Shown: positions 42,015 through 54,517, counted from the first letter of the stretch. The stretch is DNA of 64,000 bases from Amblyomma americanum (GCF_052857255.1 NC_135497.1:543048207-543112206), one strand, 5' to 3'. The notes: generated from the sequence alone by a model not told the origin. A program made the numbers and translations.

Positions 42015-42026
42015 AGTACCGGTAAG
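42015..42026. repeat. Target-site duplication of the Penelope unit, right
   Basis: AGTACCGGTAAG, near-identical to 38753-38764. After it the RTE-like LINE continues with ATACAGCTG. Confidence 0.85.
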
Positions 42027-42755
42027 ATACAGCTGCTATATATATCTTTCCTGAGGTACACAATTCACGATCTCAAAGTACCAGCCAAATGCACAACACC
42101 CCATTCTTATTCTTCTAGTTATTTCGCCCTGACGGTCCGGATCTGCAGCGAGTACCCACACCAAGCTGTTTTACATAAGGGTGCATATCAATCAGTTTAC
42201 TAGTTACAGGGCCTCGCTACATATCGTAAACTGTTGTTACTTTCGTAAACTGTTCAAGGCTACTTTATGTTCTTGACATTGCTTTTTGACACCCACCATA
42301 CGGATTTGCCACTCTGGGTCATCGATCATGCTTTGCAATTAGCCCTCTGAGTAACATATCAAGGCAGTGTCATCAGGGAGCCTTAGATTACTGAGGTATT
42401 CACCATTTGTTTATAAGACCAACTCTTTCTAATTTAGATTTCACCATACTTCTTGCAAACACGCACTGAATATCCCTGTAGAGAAAGTGTTTCGCTGCCC
42501 GACACCCTTCGTTATGTGGATTTTATCGCTTTTCCTATGGGTAACTATGGTGGCTGTGCGGCCGCTATAGATCTTTTCTAGTACCTTTACTTTCATCTTT
42601 TCTACACCCTAGTTCCGCAATATCTGCATGACTGCTGAGGTTTCGACTGATTGAATTTTTTTCTCGTAATCTATGAAGGCTATTTTATGGGTTAGATTTA
42701 TTCAGTGCATTTTTAGGTCACCTGATCGATAGTGTGAATATATTTGACCCTTTTT
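42027..42755 (-). pseudogene. RTE-like LINE, RT part (right of Penelope insertion)
   Basis: Continuation of the piece ending at 38752. On the minus strand it reads towards the RT palm: the reverse of CCATACGGATTTG, GTGTCATCAGG, CCGCTATAGATCTTTTC and CGTAATCTATGAAGGC corresponds to the YADD region, a linker and the IDYEKAFDS region of RTE elements, but with many indels. No open frame. The right end near 42755 is approximate. Confidence 0.65.
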
Positions 42756-43250
42756 TTCTGTGTAAGATCCAACTGACCACTCACTGCGAGACTGCTGTTG
42801 CACTGTTCCTCAACGTACTGGTGATTTTCACAAAATACACGCCACACTTTCGCCACCGTGGCCCTCCCGTAGCCGCAAATTAGTCCAAGAAGAGAATAAG
42901 AAAGGGAGAGAAGAGCACTCTATTAAAGAGCGACATATTAAGCTCTCAAAATAACCTTAGCATGGTGAACCAGAGTGCGCTGGTCGTCCACTGAATTTGA
43001 CGCCAGCCAGGTGCTCCAGGTAGGAGGACGGTGTGGTAGAGGGGAACCAGGGAGGGATCGGTGAGCGCACGCCCATGTCGTTTGCATCGTTACATAAGTT
43101 TCCGACATTGTCAGAACTTTGTTTTAACAGCGCCTCCTCTGTTGTTATCTGACGGCAACGAAGATTCTCGGCCACTGGCCATGGCGGTCGTCGGTGGTGA
43201 AGGCCTCCAAGGCACTGCTCCGCTTTTTGAGGACTTCTGTTCTGCAAGAT
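42756..43250. other. Unassigned stretch
   Basis: No gene was recognised. Frames on both strands (42957-43280 minus, 43061-43252 plus) overlap and lack motifs. It may belong to the LINE whose 3' end follows. Confidence 0.3.
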
Positions 43251-43450
43251 AGGCTGTGACTTTACTGAACGCTGTGACATTGCATGGTGACTTTAATTTC
43301 CTGCCATTGTCTTTTCTGCTTAATTTGTTTCTCCCCTCACTGTCCCATCCCGTGCAGTGTAGCAAACCGGCTATTCGTCTGGTTAACCTCCCTGCCTTTC
43401 CTCCTACTCCTCCTCCCCGTGCTCCTCCTTCTCCTCCTCTATTGTTTTCA
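43251..43450 (+). mobile_element. LINE 3' end (plus)
   Basis: CCCGTGCAGTGTAGCAAACCGGC, then GTCTGGTTAACCTCCCTGCC and a CTC/TCC-rich tail to about 43445. The minus-strand segment at 18843-18990 is its relative. No coding motif remains. Confidence 0.45.
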
Positions 43451-44469
43451 ATGCCAAACGCATCGCTCCTTTCTCAACGGAAACCCTTTTGTGCGCCTTA
43501 CTTCAGTTCTCGCGATGCGTCACTAGCCGTGTGGAGCAAGCAACTCAATGAGTAGCGGTCTCAGATCACTGAGGCCGCTTGCAGCTGCTTCCGTTCATTC
43601 GCATACCGCCAGATGGCGCCACGATTACAGTTCTCTCTTCCACAGCCGTGGAGCAGGCGCGAAGGCTAGCAGAAGGGGGAGGATGACAGGAGAGGGCCTT
43701 CATCGGTCGGATGTTCTATACCGGGCTGGAAATGAAAAAGAATAGAGGAGGCCCTGACTGTAAATGGACGCTGAGAAAAATTTGAAGGTGGCTTGTATCG
43801 ATAGAAAATCAGCTCCTAACAACAAAAACACGATTCTTACTCGAAACACAGCTCTTGTAAGGTAGAAAAGAGCTAGAACCGAAATACAGGTATCGCCACA
43901 ACAGCCCACAATCGCAAATGCAAGCGCGATGAAGATATATACGAAAACATCAGGGATATCTGAGGCTGACATACGAAGATTTCGCGTCTAGATATTGAAG
44001 TAATTTCTGCTTTGAAACGCCTAGTATGAGTTCTAGATGGCTAGGTGTGCCGACTCCTGGGGGAACCACGCGCCTTTTTTTCATGACGCAGCGGTGGCGT
44101 AACCGTGGAAAGACCGCTTCGCGCCCGTTTCCTCCGCCCTTTGCTATGCATCTATGAAGCCGATTCACTTCAGTACTGCCATCTATACTACTGCGTATAT
44201 TACCTTATTGTGAGTAACCTGGACAAGGAAAAAACACAGAGACGTGTGCACATTATACTGCTAGGGATGCAGAGTTTGGAATAACTGACCCGTTCAGTTC
44301 GGCCGTAAGTGTAGTATCAATTTCCCCTTCACTAATGTGTGATACAAAGCTCTACCTTGAGTAAAGTTCAAAAGCCATATTGCGGCAATTTTTAATAGTT
44401 TTTCTTTGAAATTGTCTGCAGTATCATGTAACCATATTCCATGCATGTTGCAGAATTGACAGCTGAGCT
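43451..44469. other. Unassigned stretch
   Basis: No domain recognised. The stretch 44030-44165 (GGAACCACGCGCC, GACGCAGCGGTGGCG) has the look of an interspersed repeat, but no second copy is in the window. Confidence 0.25.
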
Positions 44470-44600
44470 AGTTGGTTTTTCATTTTCAAAAATTATAAAG
44501 CGCACTTAGGACAACAGACAAGAGAGACCAAACCACACAAGCGCATGAAACCAATGAAGCGCATGCTTAGTCATATTACACGATGCACAGGGATCTGACG
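44470..44600. mobile_element. Possible Penelope terminal scrap
   Basis: AAAGCGCACTTAGGACAACAGACAAGAGAG followed by CACACAAGCGCATG resembles the terminal strings at 26083-26115 and 59370-59400. Short and tentative. Confidence 0.3.
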
Positions 44601-47319
44601 AATTGGAAGGGATGGATAGAATACGAACTTATATTTAAATTCGACGCTGAAGCCAATCAATGACCGAACAAAGTAAAGTAAATCGCTGACAGTTAGAAGT
44701 GTTTATCAGCGCATGTAGTGAAATAACGACGTACGTGTCCATGCAGGTAAGCGCGCGTCTCCGCGGTACGTTTCCTCACGCTGGTCACGCACCATATTTT
44801 TTTCAAGGAGGGAGGCCTCATAACCATGAATGAAATGAAAGCTTGTGATAGACTGAAGTTTGCTAACTTGCTTTTTTACATCTGGTCTTATGTTCTGCTC
44901 ACATTCTATCTCTTATGGCACCTTTGAGTCGCGGGCAGTAATTTCCTCACAGCCCAACCTCAAACCACCTTTGTTCCTTAAGTAAGGCACACCATAAACT
45001 CCTAACGAATTCCGTTTTGTTGCAAGCGACGGTAAATTTTTTTCATCTTTCTCATGAGTGTTAGAGTCATAGTTATGCGTTACGTGACACATAAATGACA
45101 CAAATAAAATGTTTACCGCTTCTTGTCTACTTTAAATCTTCCCCCTTCTCACTCTCTCTTAATTTCAATTTCTTGGGAAACCCCTCTCCGCGGAAAATAT
45201 CCAAGTGGTCATGCAAACTCGCCTATATGCTTTGCCACTCTAACCGAGAGAGCGAAAATGCAAGCAGTCGCGAAGGTGCCCATTTGCAGTAGCAGGTTTG
45301 CGTAGGAGGCTTCTATGTTGACGCAGGCTGTCATGTGGCCGCGGCCGCAGCTAGAACGGGAGTGCCGCCTTCCACAAAAACGCTAGCACTCCCCATTCCA
45401 TCTATGCTGATTAGCGTGCCACGAAAAAAAAATGATTTTGATAGCGTAAAAGCATTACCGTCAATGACAAATCTTTCGTACGTACTGCTACTCAAAGTAG
45501 CATTCACGCACAAAAGCGGAGTGCAGTACCTACGTAGCCAGATGATGGTCAACTCGAATTTGCTAAAGAATTTGGGACGCCACAGCACAGAAGAATGAAA
45601 ATTCAGGCCCCTTCCGCGACGGCTGTAAGCTTGCTATAAGCTTCTTTGTTTCATTTTCACCGTAAAGCACTAGGTCAAATGCAAACTGCATTGCGCTATA
45701 GCGGACGGAAGCAGAAGAAGATAGAGCAGCTGCTTTCTCTTACCTTAAGCGTTTCGTTGCCAAATAGTGAATATCTGCCCCAGCGGTAGTGCGTAGAGAT
45801 AGTTAATAGAAAAAAAGTAGTTTTGGGCCAAAACTAAGGCGAGGGAAAAGCCAAATGCAACCTCGGCGAGTAGCAAACGATACGCACCCCGAGCGCCTGC
45901 AGGAGAACAACAGCGCTTGATTTGTTGTCATGATGCGGAAGCGCGCGGAACTACGCTTTATCCCATGCCTGTCGGCCCACCTACTCATCTACGTCTGTAC
46001 AGCTAGTGCGCGTTCGTCACACAAAAAGACGAAAAAAAGGCAATCTGAATGTTGGAAGCCAAAGAAAGCCATACTTGTCGGCGCCACAGGTGGCCAGTTC
46101 CTTCTCGGTATGTTTTGGTGCTTCGCGGTGTTCGCGGCTAGGCGCTTTGCATGACCACGTGGTTTCCTTTTTGACGTGCCTCGATTTGCAAGGGCGGATC
46201 AGCAGAGAAATTCCAAGTTCCCCTCTAAGTGCTCCTCCAACGAAGTCCATGACCCGCCACGCTCCTGCGAGGCATTTTATGTTGGCTAGTTTACCATACG
46301 GTACAGAGCAGTGCGCGCGCCTTCGTGCCTCCGTTTGTACCGCTCCCAGCCAACGTACACAAACATACTGCGACAGCGCCATAATAGAATAAGTCTTTCT
46401 GTAAAAAAGCTGACCTGATTACTCGTGAGGGAAGCCTCCCGCAGGTATAAATGGGAGTATTTATTATCACAGCTACTATTCAGAGAAGGCAGAGGAAAAC
46501 ACCTGTGTCGTGCAGATGTTGCACAAGACTTATCGTCAGCAAACGCACCGTTCGGACTGTTCGCTTCGTGATCGTACCAAGACGCTGGGCTGCATAACTA
46601 GTGATACGAGGACTGTTATTACGTAATTGAAAAATGTTAGTGCGTACCAGTGTCTACTCATCATTCGATACGGTGGCTCGGCGATGACAGCTGCCGCAAC
46701 GGTAGCTTGGTTTGCTGCCCAAACTGCCGACTTATCTCGGCACTCGAACATTCTTGATATCCAGGCAGCCATGCTGCCTGAGCCCTCAAAAGCATCGCAT
46801 TATCTGTGGGACTGAGGTCGCTCAAGTGCCGGCCGGAGTACTCTGAGAGAAATTCTTTGTCGGGATCGGGAACGGGCTTCATCTTAACGCAGGTGTAAAC
46901 GTAAACAAAGCGGTATCGGCGGCCGATGCCTTCAAAGACCGGCCGTCGGTAACTTTCATTTCAGCTGCTGGTAGGCCGCACCGCTCGCCGCCAACAATTG
47001 CAGAGTCCACGTTTCCTATAGTTCACGTCACTTTTCGGGTATTGCATAAAAAAAGAAAGAGTCCCTATAGTTTGACACAGAGCAGAGAGAAAAATTTTCA
47101 GCTTTTTTAATAAATTCATCTTTCCTTCCGAAGAAACGCAATCAAGGCAGAAAATCCTAACTAAAGTATTCTCTCAACAATAGCAAGAAAAAAAATGTAG
47201 TTTCTTGCGTGGTCCTTTAAAAGTAGTTCTTGTAATCAGTCTTACATGGATGTTTGCTCGCTAAGGAGACAGGAGATCCGTTATCTTACGAGCGCCTCCA
47301 CGTGGATGTTTGGAGGCTA
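44601..47319. other. Unassigned stretch, no gene recognised
   Basis: About 2.7 kb without a motif-bearing frame. Overlapping frames on both strands at 45331-45598 and 46006-46392 cancel each other as evidence. A host exon or promoter cannot be excluded, but nothing supports one. Confidence 0.3.
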
Positions 47320-47850
47320 ATATCTTTTCATCACCATCACCGTCATCAGCATGAGCAAGAAAACTGCAGAGGAAAGGCCTCTCCAAAATATATCCAATTA
47401 GCCCTCTCTTTTGCCAGCTTCGCCCACGCAACGCCTGGGAACTTCCTAATCTCATCCGCCCACGTAACCTTCTGCCGGCCCCTGCTACGCTTGCCTTCTG
47501 GAATCTACTCCGTTACCCTTAAGGATCAGCGGTTATCTTGCATTCGGATGAAATGCCCTCCCAAGCCCATTTATTCTTCTTGATTTCGACTAAAATGTAA
47601 TTAAGCCGCATTTGTTCCCTCACCCACTCTGTCCGCTTCCGGTCTCTCAACGTGACCCCTATAATTATTCTTTCTATGGCTCGCTGCGCTGTCCTTAAGT
47701 TAAACCCTTTTCGTTAGCCTCCAAGTTTCTTCCCTGTAGGCGCACTGGTAAGGTCCAGCTGTTGTACGCTTTTCACTTGAGGGATATTGGTAAACTGCCA
47801 TTCATGATCTGGGAGAACCTGCCTTATGCGCTTTTATGAGATCTTAAATG
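47320..47850 (-). pseudogene. RTE-like LINE 3' end
   Basis: The minus strand is the C-terminal coding and 3' end of the RTE family. CATCACCATCACCGTCATCAG at 47330 is the 3' tail, followed by the reverse of CTCTTTTGCCAGC, CTCATCCGCCCACG and TAACCTTCTGCC. It truncates at about 47850. Broken frames. Confidence 0.75.
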
Positions 47851-48500
47851 AGCTGCTAAGTGTCATTGCTTGAGTTTGCTGGTGCCAGCAGGAAATAATG
47901 TTTAAAGGTGCAGCAAGTTTCCGAGCTGTAGTGCAAAGATTGCACGACCGTGACCGCGCAGTTTTTATCAGGAACCCAGCGCGTATTTAAAGATGACGAT
48001 CTGCATACACAAGAAGGGCTCCTGTAAATAAGAGGCGCCGTTTCTTAACAATCATCGTGGAGCACACATGGCTAATCGGCAGAATTCAAGCGAGGAGTTT
48101 TTTTGTAGACATGTCTATGTAATTTCATGTATTATTATAGCATGCGCGTACGGTGATCTACTGCTTTGTTATCCACGAAATGGCATGCGGTGATATATTG
48201 ATTTAATTAGAGTCCCATTTTACTGTGATTATTTTTCCACTTAGATGTTATCAGGCCCGGACATGTCCACTTTCTTGGATATCACTTAATTTTGCGGCGA
48301 CAGTGTAATATTATAAGACACTGTTATGAACTTATTCATGGCGACGCTGGGTGCCAGGGGTCGGTGTTTGTCAATTATCATGTTGCTCAAAGCATAGCAA
48401 ACAGTCATGAGAAATAAGCAAATTTCGTGCAGCTAAGGACATAGTAGAATGAATCTCTTTTGTAAAGGAAAAGCAGTTTGTATGCACATAAAAGCCTTCA
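47851..48500. other. Unassigned stretch
   Basis: Nothing recognised. Confidence 0.3.
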
Positions 48501-48845
48501 CAAATATTGCGATAGCATCTGTTATATACAGGCTGCTGGAAATGCAGGCGATGAAATAAATATACAGACATGGGTAGAAAGCAATAATATACTTGGAGAA
48601 CTTCAGAACAGCCTCAGAAGGGGTTGGCTCTTAGATGACTGCCTGCACATGCCTCCACATTTAATGGAAAGAGCTAAGCCGGAAAGCTGACCTCTGTATT
48701 TCGCCTTCCTGGACATAATCGCTGCATACGACAATGGGCGCATGGAACTCGCGTGGAACATGCTAAAAGAATAAGGTATCAGCCATGAAATGGTTGACTA
48801 TGGTTTATGAAAAATTTAACATTCCAAAGCGACTCCGCCTATGAG

Positions 48846-49029
48846 GGGCGCAGCATTGAAGGGCTCGGAAAATTTCCACCACCTTTAGTTTTTTTACGTG
48901 CACCGACACCGCACCTTATTCGGGCCTATACAATTTCGTCTCAATCGAATTTCCACCTCCGCGGCCGAGTCCGAACGCCCCTTTTAAGGTCAGCAGATGA
49001 GCGTCATAAGCACAGAGCCACCCTGGCTG
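48846..49029 (-). mobile_element. Old Ruka-like SINE inside the RT pseudogene
   Basis: Plus-strand text TTGAAGGGCTCGGAAAATTTCCACCACCT, ACGTGCACCGACACCGCAC and TCGTCTCAATCGAATTTCC parallels the SINE body and head in reverse, with many changes. The tRNA head (near 49000-49029) is barely readable. Confidence 0.65.
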
Positions 49030-49220
49030 TCAAACGGTTGATCTCCTACGAGAAATATATCGACATGATTGAGTTTATATTGCAGTTGAAGAGATAGAAA
49101 GTACGGCTGTTGAGGTACACAATAGATTAAGACAACGTTGTCCTCTATCATCTCTGCTGTTCGGGCTTTTTATGATAATTTTGGGAAGAAGGCTACAAGA
49201 AAGTAATCTAGAGTATAATC

Positions 49221-49335
<115 letters not shown>

Positions 49336-50204
49336 AGACGGAAAAGTAGTTGAGCAACGGCTCCTCGGTTTAATGCATGCGGGTGATTTTGTAATCTTAG
49401 CAGGTGGTAAGGAAGATGTGCAAAATCTCGTTTCTCGTCCTAGGTTCAGATTTTAACTCAGGCGTGCTGATTTACAACGATACAACTGATCACGTGCTTA
49501 CAGTACAAAGCCATGAAATCGTCAGGGTGGCTGATTACAAGTATCTACGAGTATGGGCAAACGGAGGACAGTAATACACTAAAATATGAACAGTCTATTA
49601 GGGTGTAAGGGCGAAGACGTGCCGGGTTAATGAAACATAGGGCATAATAGGGGGAGAACAAAAATGAATTTCAGAGGTATTTCGAGACATAAAATGGTGC
49701 CGGTTTTTTCTTTCGAGAACGCGTTTTTGTGCTGAAGGGTAGATGTTGAGTCTAGATTAGAAGTAAATAAGAGAGCTGTTGCAAGATTAGCTCTTAGTGT
49801 GCACGGCAAAACCAAAAACTAGGCAGTACAGTGAAATGCGAGCTGGGCATATTTCGAAGCGCGGGAAGCTCAGAGTAAAATATAATTTTGAAAGAGCTTG
49901 ATGACATTGAACCATAATAGATGTGCAGCTACGATTTTTAAATACTTGTACAGAAAGAGCGTCGTCTCTAAATAGCGGAAAAGAATTAGGAATCTAACCA
50001 GTGAACACGCAGGGCATAAGGACGGAGAAATAAAGAGCATTAAACGACAATTAACACATGCCGAAGTTAAAAACTGGTATAGCTGAGTAGAAAAAGTGTG
50101 TGTGTCAGCTATATCGAAATTGAAAACGGCAGAGCAGGAAGGAATGGTTCTATGATAACTCTAGAGGCAGCGCCCTGCTCTTTGAAGCAGGGTGCCTTAA
50201 ACGC

Positions 50205-50280
50205 GCGAACGACGTGGAGATCCCGTGTTCGAACCCGGGTACTCCTGCTACTGATTCAAAGTGCCAGTGTTTTTTTCCTT
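50205..50280 (+). mobile_element. tRNA-related SINE scrap (other family)
   Basis: GACGTGGAGATCCCGTGTTCGAACCCGGGTACTCC carries a good B box (GTTCGAACCC) and is followed by TACTGATTCAAAGTGCC and a T-run. The head merges with the LINE remnant. Not a functional tRNA: no acceptor stem pairs. Confidence 0.4.
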
Positions 50281-51017
50281 TATTTTTTTTCTGAGATACT
50301 GCCTAAGAGGAGGCCAAGGCTAAAGGCTAAGAGCCTGACGAGGCCTTGACCCCTTGTACATGCGGTTGCATCGATGAACAAATCTCCCAGATAGACTTCG
50401 TTCAGTACAATTGCGATAAGAAAAATACAAGTTTTCAAAAGTCTGAAAATAAATGCAACGCCCTGTACATCAGTCCGAAACACTTCAGTCATGCAGTACA
50501 AAACAAGACTTCTGGTTATGCTAGCAAGTCGGCACAAAAAGCAAAGACAACATTATGCTTCGAATGAGAAACCCGCGATAAAACGTCAGAACCATATACA
50601 CCACGAGAAAAAAGTAATCTCAAAATATTGTGGTTTTGGAACAATGTAAAGCGCAAGACATGTGCAGTGGCAATACAGTTTTCATTTACACATCCCGAAA
50701 AAATCTAGAATATGGTTATTCAACCGCTAAAGCAAGTCATTGAACCGTGTATGAAATTCCAGAGTGAACGAAGATGCTTCAACAATCACTTTTAAAAATA
50801 GAAAAGTATTTGTTGAAGTTCACGTCAATTTCAGAGCGGTTCAACAGTTTAGTGGACAAAAAATTTATCGTTTAACTACCGTAATTGTTTCGCATCTTTG
50901 GCGCTCACCTTTTAAGATCGCGGATCGGGTATGTGCTCATATGTTCTATCGGTGGGACATGCAGTTTAATTCGGTAGATCCATTGCAGTAGTTTGAAGTA
51001 ATAGAACTGGTTTGCTT

Positions 51018-51771
51018 TTAGCATACTATATTTAATGAAAAGAGGTTCGGTTCGCAGGTTCCGTCTATCGCTTTTGTAATTGCGTAGTATATTTTTTGAG
51101 CAACAATTAACTTATAGTTATAGATTATGGTGGTGCCCCAAACTAATATTCCATAACTCCATCTAAAGTAAAAAATGCAATAATATAGGATCTGTTTCAA
51201 GGGTGTAGGTATAAGGTTCCAGATTTTGTAGATGTTACCAGTTGTTTTCGCCAGTTGAGCTGTTAACTTATTAACGTGCGTGGTCCATGGAAGCTCTTCA
51301 CTGATCCATGTGCCCAAAAATTTTTTTTCTTTTACCTGCTCTATGAAATTTCCGTCATTGGGTATATTTATTGTTGTCTAGTCTCGCCTATTGAGGGGCT
51401 TGAAAACTATGTATTCAGTTTTGCTTGTGTTTAACCAGAATTTGTTGTTTGAAAGCCACCGTGATAATTTACCTAAGTATTCATTAGAAGCCTTTTCCAA
51501 GCTTTCTTTGCTTGCTCCTGTGAAAAAAGACATTCGTATCATCCGCATATAAAACTATATCAAAAAAGCCATTTATTGAAGTTTTATCATTTATGTATAC
51601 TAAGAATGAAACCGGACTTAACATGGATCCCTGGGGCACACCGTATAGAATTCGCATTTTACTGGATGATACGCCATTCATGTCAACATACTGGCAGTGT
51701 TCACTTAGATAATTTTTTGTTAAATTTAATGCCACGCCTCGTACGCCGTACATATGAAGGTTTTTAAACAA
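51018..51771 (-). pseudogene. LINE reverse transcriptase core
   Basis: Frame 51484-51771 (minus): YLSEHCQYVDMNGVSS, then ILYGVPQGSMLSPVSFLVYIND (GVPQGS motif) and FFDIVLYADDTNVFF, with an intact YADD at 51538-51549. Frame 51018-51317: TWISEELPWTTHVNKLTAQLAKTTG, then YYCIFYFRWSYGILVWG, the thumb and end of the RT region. The active-site residues are preserved, but the frame between 51484 and 51317 is interrupted. The enzyme would copy element RNA at the nicked target. Confidence 0.85.
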
Positions 51772-52172
51772 AATGTCGCGCTATACACTATGAAAAGCTT
51801 TTCTTAAGTCTAAAAATAATCCTAGGTTCAAAAGTTTTCAATATTTTCCACAATCTTTTCTTTAATATGAATCAGGACCATTTCCGTTGATTTTTTCCTT
51901 TGAAACCCCTACTGAGCAGAGGTTATATTCTGATGCTTTTCAAAAAAAGACACGAGTCGGTCACTTATAACACCTTCAAATATTTAAAAAAACCGGCAGG
52001 ACAGAAATCGGGTGATAGTTACTTATGACTAGTATACCAACACCTTTATATACGGGTGTGATTATGGCAATTTTTAGTTCTTCAGTAAACTCTCCAGACT
52101 CAAGCATTGTATTAATAATATGTGCCAGTATTGGACTAATAATAGATGCGGTATATTTAAGCGGCAGGGCTT

Positions 52173-52433
52173 TTATTCCGTCGTCGCCAGCTGCGGCACC
52201 ATTGATAGTTGCGTGATTTTTTTCTCAATTTCAGCAGGAGTACATGGCAAAAGCATGATCGATTCTGGCAGGCTATGTACTTGCGGGTTGTTTTCTGTGC
52301 ACGTATTTTGCCCATCATAGTGGCCTATATTAGCAAAGTGACGATTCATTTTATCTGCCAGTTCCTGTCCATCGACCTGCTCGTAGCCGCTCAGTATCTC
52401 TTGCACTTCATCTCGTGTCTGCTTTCTGCTCAT
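52173..52433 (-). pseudogene. LINE linker before the RT
   Basis: Open minus-strand frame with ELADKMNRHFANIGHYDG, then SIMLLPCTPAEIEKKITQL. The HFANIG and PxTxxEIxxxIxxL pattern is typical of the linker before the first RT motif in CR1/Jockey LINEs. A short gap with a frame change separates it from the RT. Confidence 0.7.
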
Positions 52434-52685
52434 AAGGTGCTAACCACGTCCCACATTTTTTTCTGGTCTTTATTAATCTGAGTAAACTTTTGCTCATAGA
52501 AACCGGATTTTGCTTTTTTCAAGTCCGAATTCAGTCTTTTCCTGAACTTTTTATACTCAGCAAGCAGAGTAGGATCACGATTCTTCATTTAAGCATGGTA
52601 CACCTTATCCCTTACTTTTATTCTTTTATATAGATGTTTTGTTACCCAAGGTTTTTTATTTTTATGTTTATTGTCTTACTTTCTC

Positions 52686-53105
52686 TCACAGGAAAAGCCG
52701 CGTTATAGCACGAAAGATACTGACGAAGAAACATTTTATCGCTGATTTTCGGTTGGTGTCTCTATATATGTGATACGAGTCTGCCTGCTCACGAAGAGAA
52801 CGGAAGTCTTCCAACGTGTTTTCGTTCATTGTACGAACCAGTAATCTGTTACGCTTCCCTTTGCCATAGTTTTTCTCCGCGACAGAGACCAGGCAAAAGA
52901 TTGGCTTGTGGTCACTGATATTGCTTGTTATCACACCAGCAGACAGATTCTCGACTTCAATGTTCGTGACGCAGACATCAATACACGTGACTGCATTTGA
53001 AGTAATCCTGGTTGGTAGCGTTATCAAAATTTGGCAAGCATGCTCATGAACAATATCTAGAAATTCTTTTGCGCATGGTCCATCAGGTACTGTATCAATG
53101 TTCAC
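52686..53105 (-). pseudogene. LINE APE endonuclease, C-terminal half
   Basis: Minus strand: the GDVNID segment at 53095-53110 (the GDxN core just upstream of the frame start), then EHACQILITLPTRITSNAVTCIDVCVTN and SNISDHKPIFC, which gives the catalytic SDH box complete. Then follows the linker NTLEDFRSLREQADSYHIYR. The N-terminal half of the domain is missing because the copy is 5'-truncated. Confidence 0.82.
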
Positions 53106-53179
53106 GTCGCCGAGAATAACAAAAGAGGCTGCTATACACTCCCAAGTGATTCCAGGGCGTTTCCGATAAAAAGAATAAA

Positions 53180-53425
53180 TTCGAACCTGACCGCGACGGC
53201 CGCGTTTTTAAGGAGGCGAAACGCTAAGGCGCCCGTGTGTTGTGCCATATCAGTGCACGTTAAAGATTCCCAGGTGGTCTAAATTATTCCGAAGCCCTCC
53301 ACTACGACACCTCTTCCTTTCTTGTGTTAATCCCTCCATTATCCCTTTCCTTATGGCGCGGTTCAGGTGTCAGCTGAAATGCGAGACAGGTACTGCGCAA
53401 TTTCCTTACTCCCAGAACCATTTTC
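53180..53425 (+). mobile_element. Ruka-like SINE, 5'-truncated in the B box
   Basis: It starts at TTCGAACCTGACCGCGACGG (rest of the B box) and runs complete to CCAGAACCATTTTC. It lies directly beside the LINE end at 53155. Confidence 0.88.
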
Positions 53426-53695
53426 TATTTCAGACAAGACGGCGACACATATGCTGTGTTTGGAAGATCTGTAGAAACAGTTGAACATTCCATACTGGAA
53501 TGTGATGGTATCCATCCGGTGATACAGGCACAGTCCCTCTCCTTGATGCCACAGGGTTTAGAAATAACTGTCATGGTTGAGTGGGCTCCGCATACCAAGC
53601 AGAGGCATGTGGCGTTACTCGCCCTTCTGTCTAACCCAGGTTTTTCTGCTTGGTCATTCCGGAGCGGACTATCAGCAAAACAACCTTCATAAAGA
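53426..53695 (+). pseudogene. LINE ORF2 C-terminal tail scrap
   Basis: The frame 53456-53692 reads ETVEHSILECDGIHP, then PHTKQRHVALLALLSNPGF. The H-x-x-x-x-C portion of a LINE C-terminal cysteine-histidine motif is visible; the leading cysteines are lost or out of frame. A similar string (CACACCAGGCAGAGGCATGTGG) occurs at 56050. Confidence 0.55.
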
Positions 53696-53781
53696 GCTTG
53701 ATGATGTCACGAACCTGGCTACGTGCGTCACGCCTACAACGCCTCCGAATCAGCACGTGTCCTCACCAGACATACTATTTA

Positions 53782-54188
53782 ATCATAATCATCATCAGCC
53801 TGACTACGCCCACCGCAAGGCAAAGGCCTCTGCCATGTCTCTTCATTTAGCCCTCTCCTTTGCCCGCTGCGCCCACCCTATGCCGGCAAGCTTCTTAATC
53901 TCGTCCGCCCACCTAACTTTCTGCCGCCCCGTGCTAAGCTTGTCTCCTCTTGGAATCCAATCCGTTACCCTTAAGGTGCAGCGATGATCTTTCCTTTGCA
54001 TTACATGCCCTGCCGAAGCCGATTTCTTGCTATTGATTTCGACTAGGATGTTGTTAACCCGGGTTTATTTCCTGACCCAGTCCTCCCTGTTGTTACCTCA
54101 ACATTACACCTGTGATTTTCTTTCCCATAGCTCGCTACGTTGTGCTTAACTTGAACCATTTTTGTTGGCCTCGACGTTTCTGCACTAT
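53782..54188 (-). pseudogene. RTE-like LINE 3' end
   Basis: Starts with an ATCATAATCATCATCAGCC 3' tail and continues with the reverse of the RTE C-terminal coding (GCAAGGCAAAGGCCTCTGCC, CTCGTCCGCCCACC, TAACTTTCTGCC). Truncated at about 54188. No intact frame. Confidence 0.78.
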
Positions 54189-54205
54189 TGGCGTAATGTC
54201 CACTG

Positions 54206-54280
54206 AGATGTCAGTATACGTTAAAAATTGCGCAGCCTAAATTATTACGGCGCCTTCTATTACTGCGTTCCTCGAGGCCT
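54206..54280 (+). mobile_element. Decayed SINE scrap
   Basis: GATGTCAGTATACGTTAAAAATT and AAATTATTACGGCGCCTTCTATTACTGC match the SINE centre with substitutions. Confidence 0.5.
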
Positions 54281-54517
54281 GCGTGCCGCTTTGTGTCGTT
54301 AAGCTCCTGCACTTGCGTACAAGCAGCTCCTAGCCTGCTCCTATACGTGCTAGGGCACTAAGGATTCATGATTCACGTATTCAAGCACGTAGCGCAAACC
54401 CTGTCGCGAATGCGGCATTAGAAACATATTGGGCAGTGATCCGTGCTCACGCTGTCGTTAAAAATGAATCTAACGCATCACTCGCAGCGTGCTTAAGAGG
54501 GATGGGTGACTAGTCGA

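Larger units (their letters stand above)
50281..53155 (-). mobile_element. CR1/Jockey-like LINE, 5'-truncated
   Basis: On the minus strand the copy starts inside the APE domain (53155) and proceeds through linker, RT and a C-terminal region to a 3' UTR. The UTR ends in an A-rich tail (the reverse of TTTTTTTTCCTTTATTTTTTTT at 50270-50290). Domain order lacks RNase H. Frames change several times. The AAAATAAA-like end fits a LINE poly(A) tail. Confidence 0.78.

Noticed and set aside
43256..43555. HGDFNFLP string resembling the APE endonuclease core
   Set aside because: No other endonuclease motif lies nearby, and the following sequence is a low-complexity LINE 3' end. Chance match.
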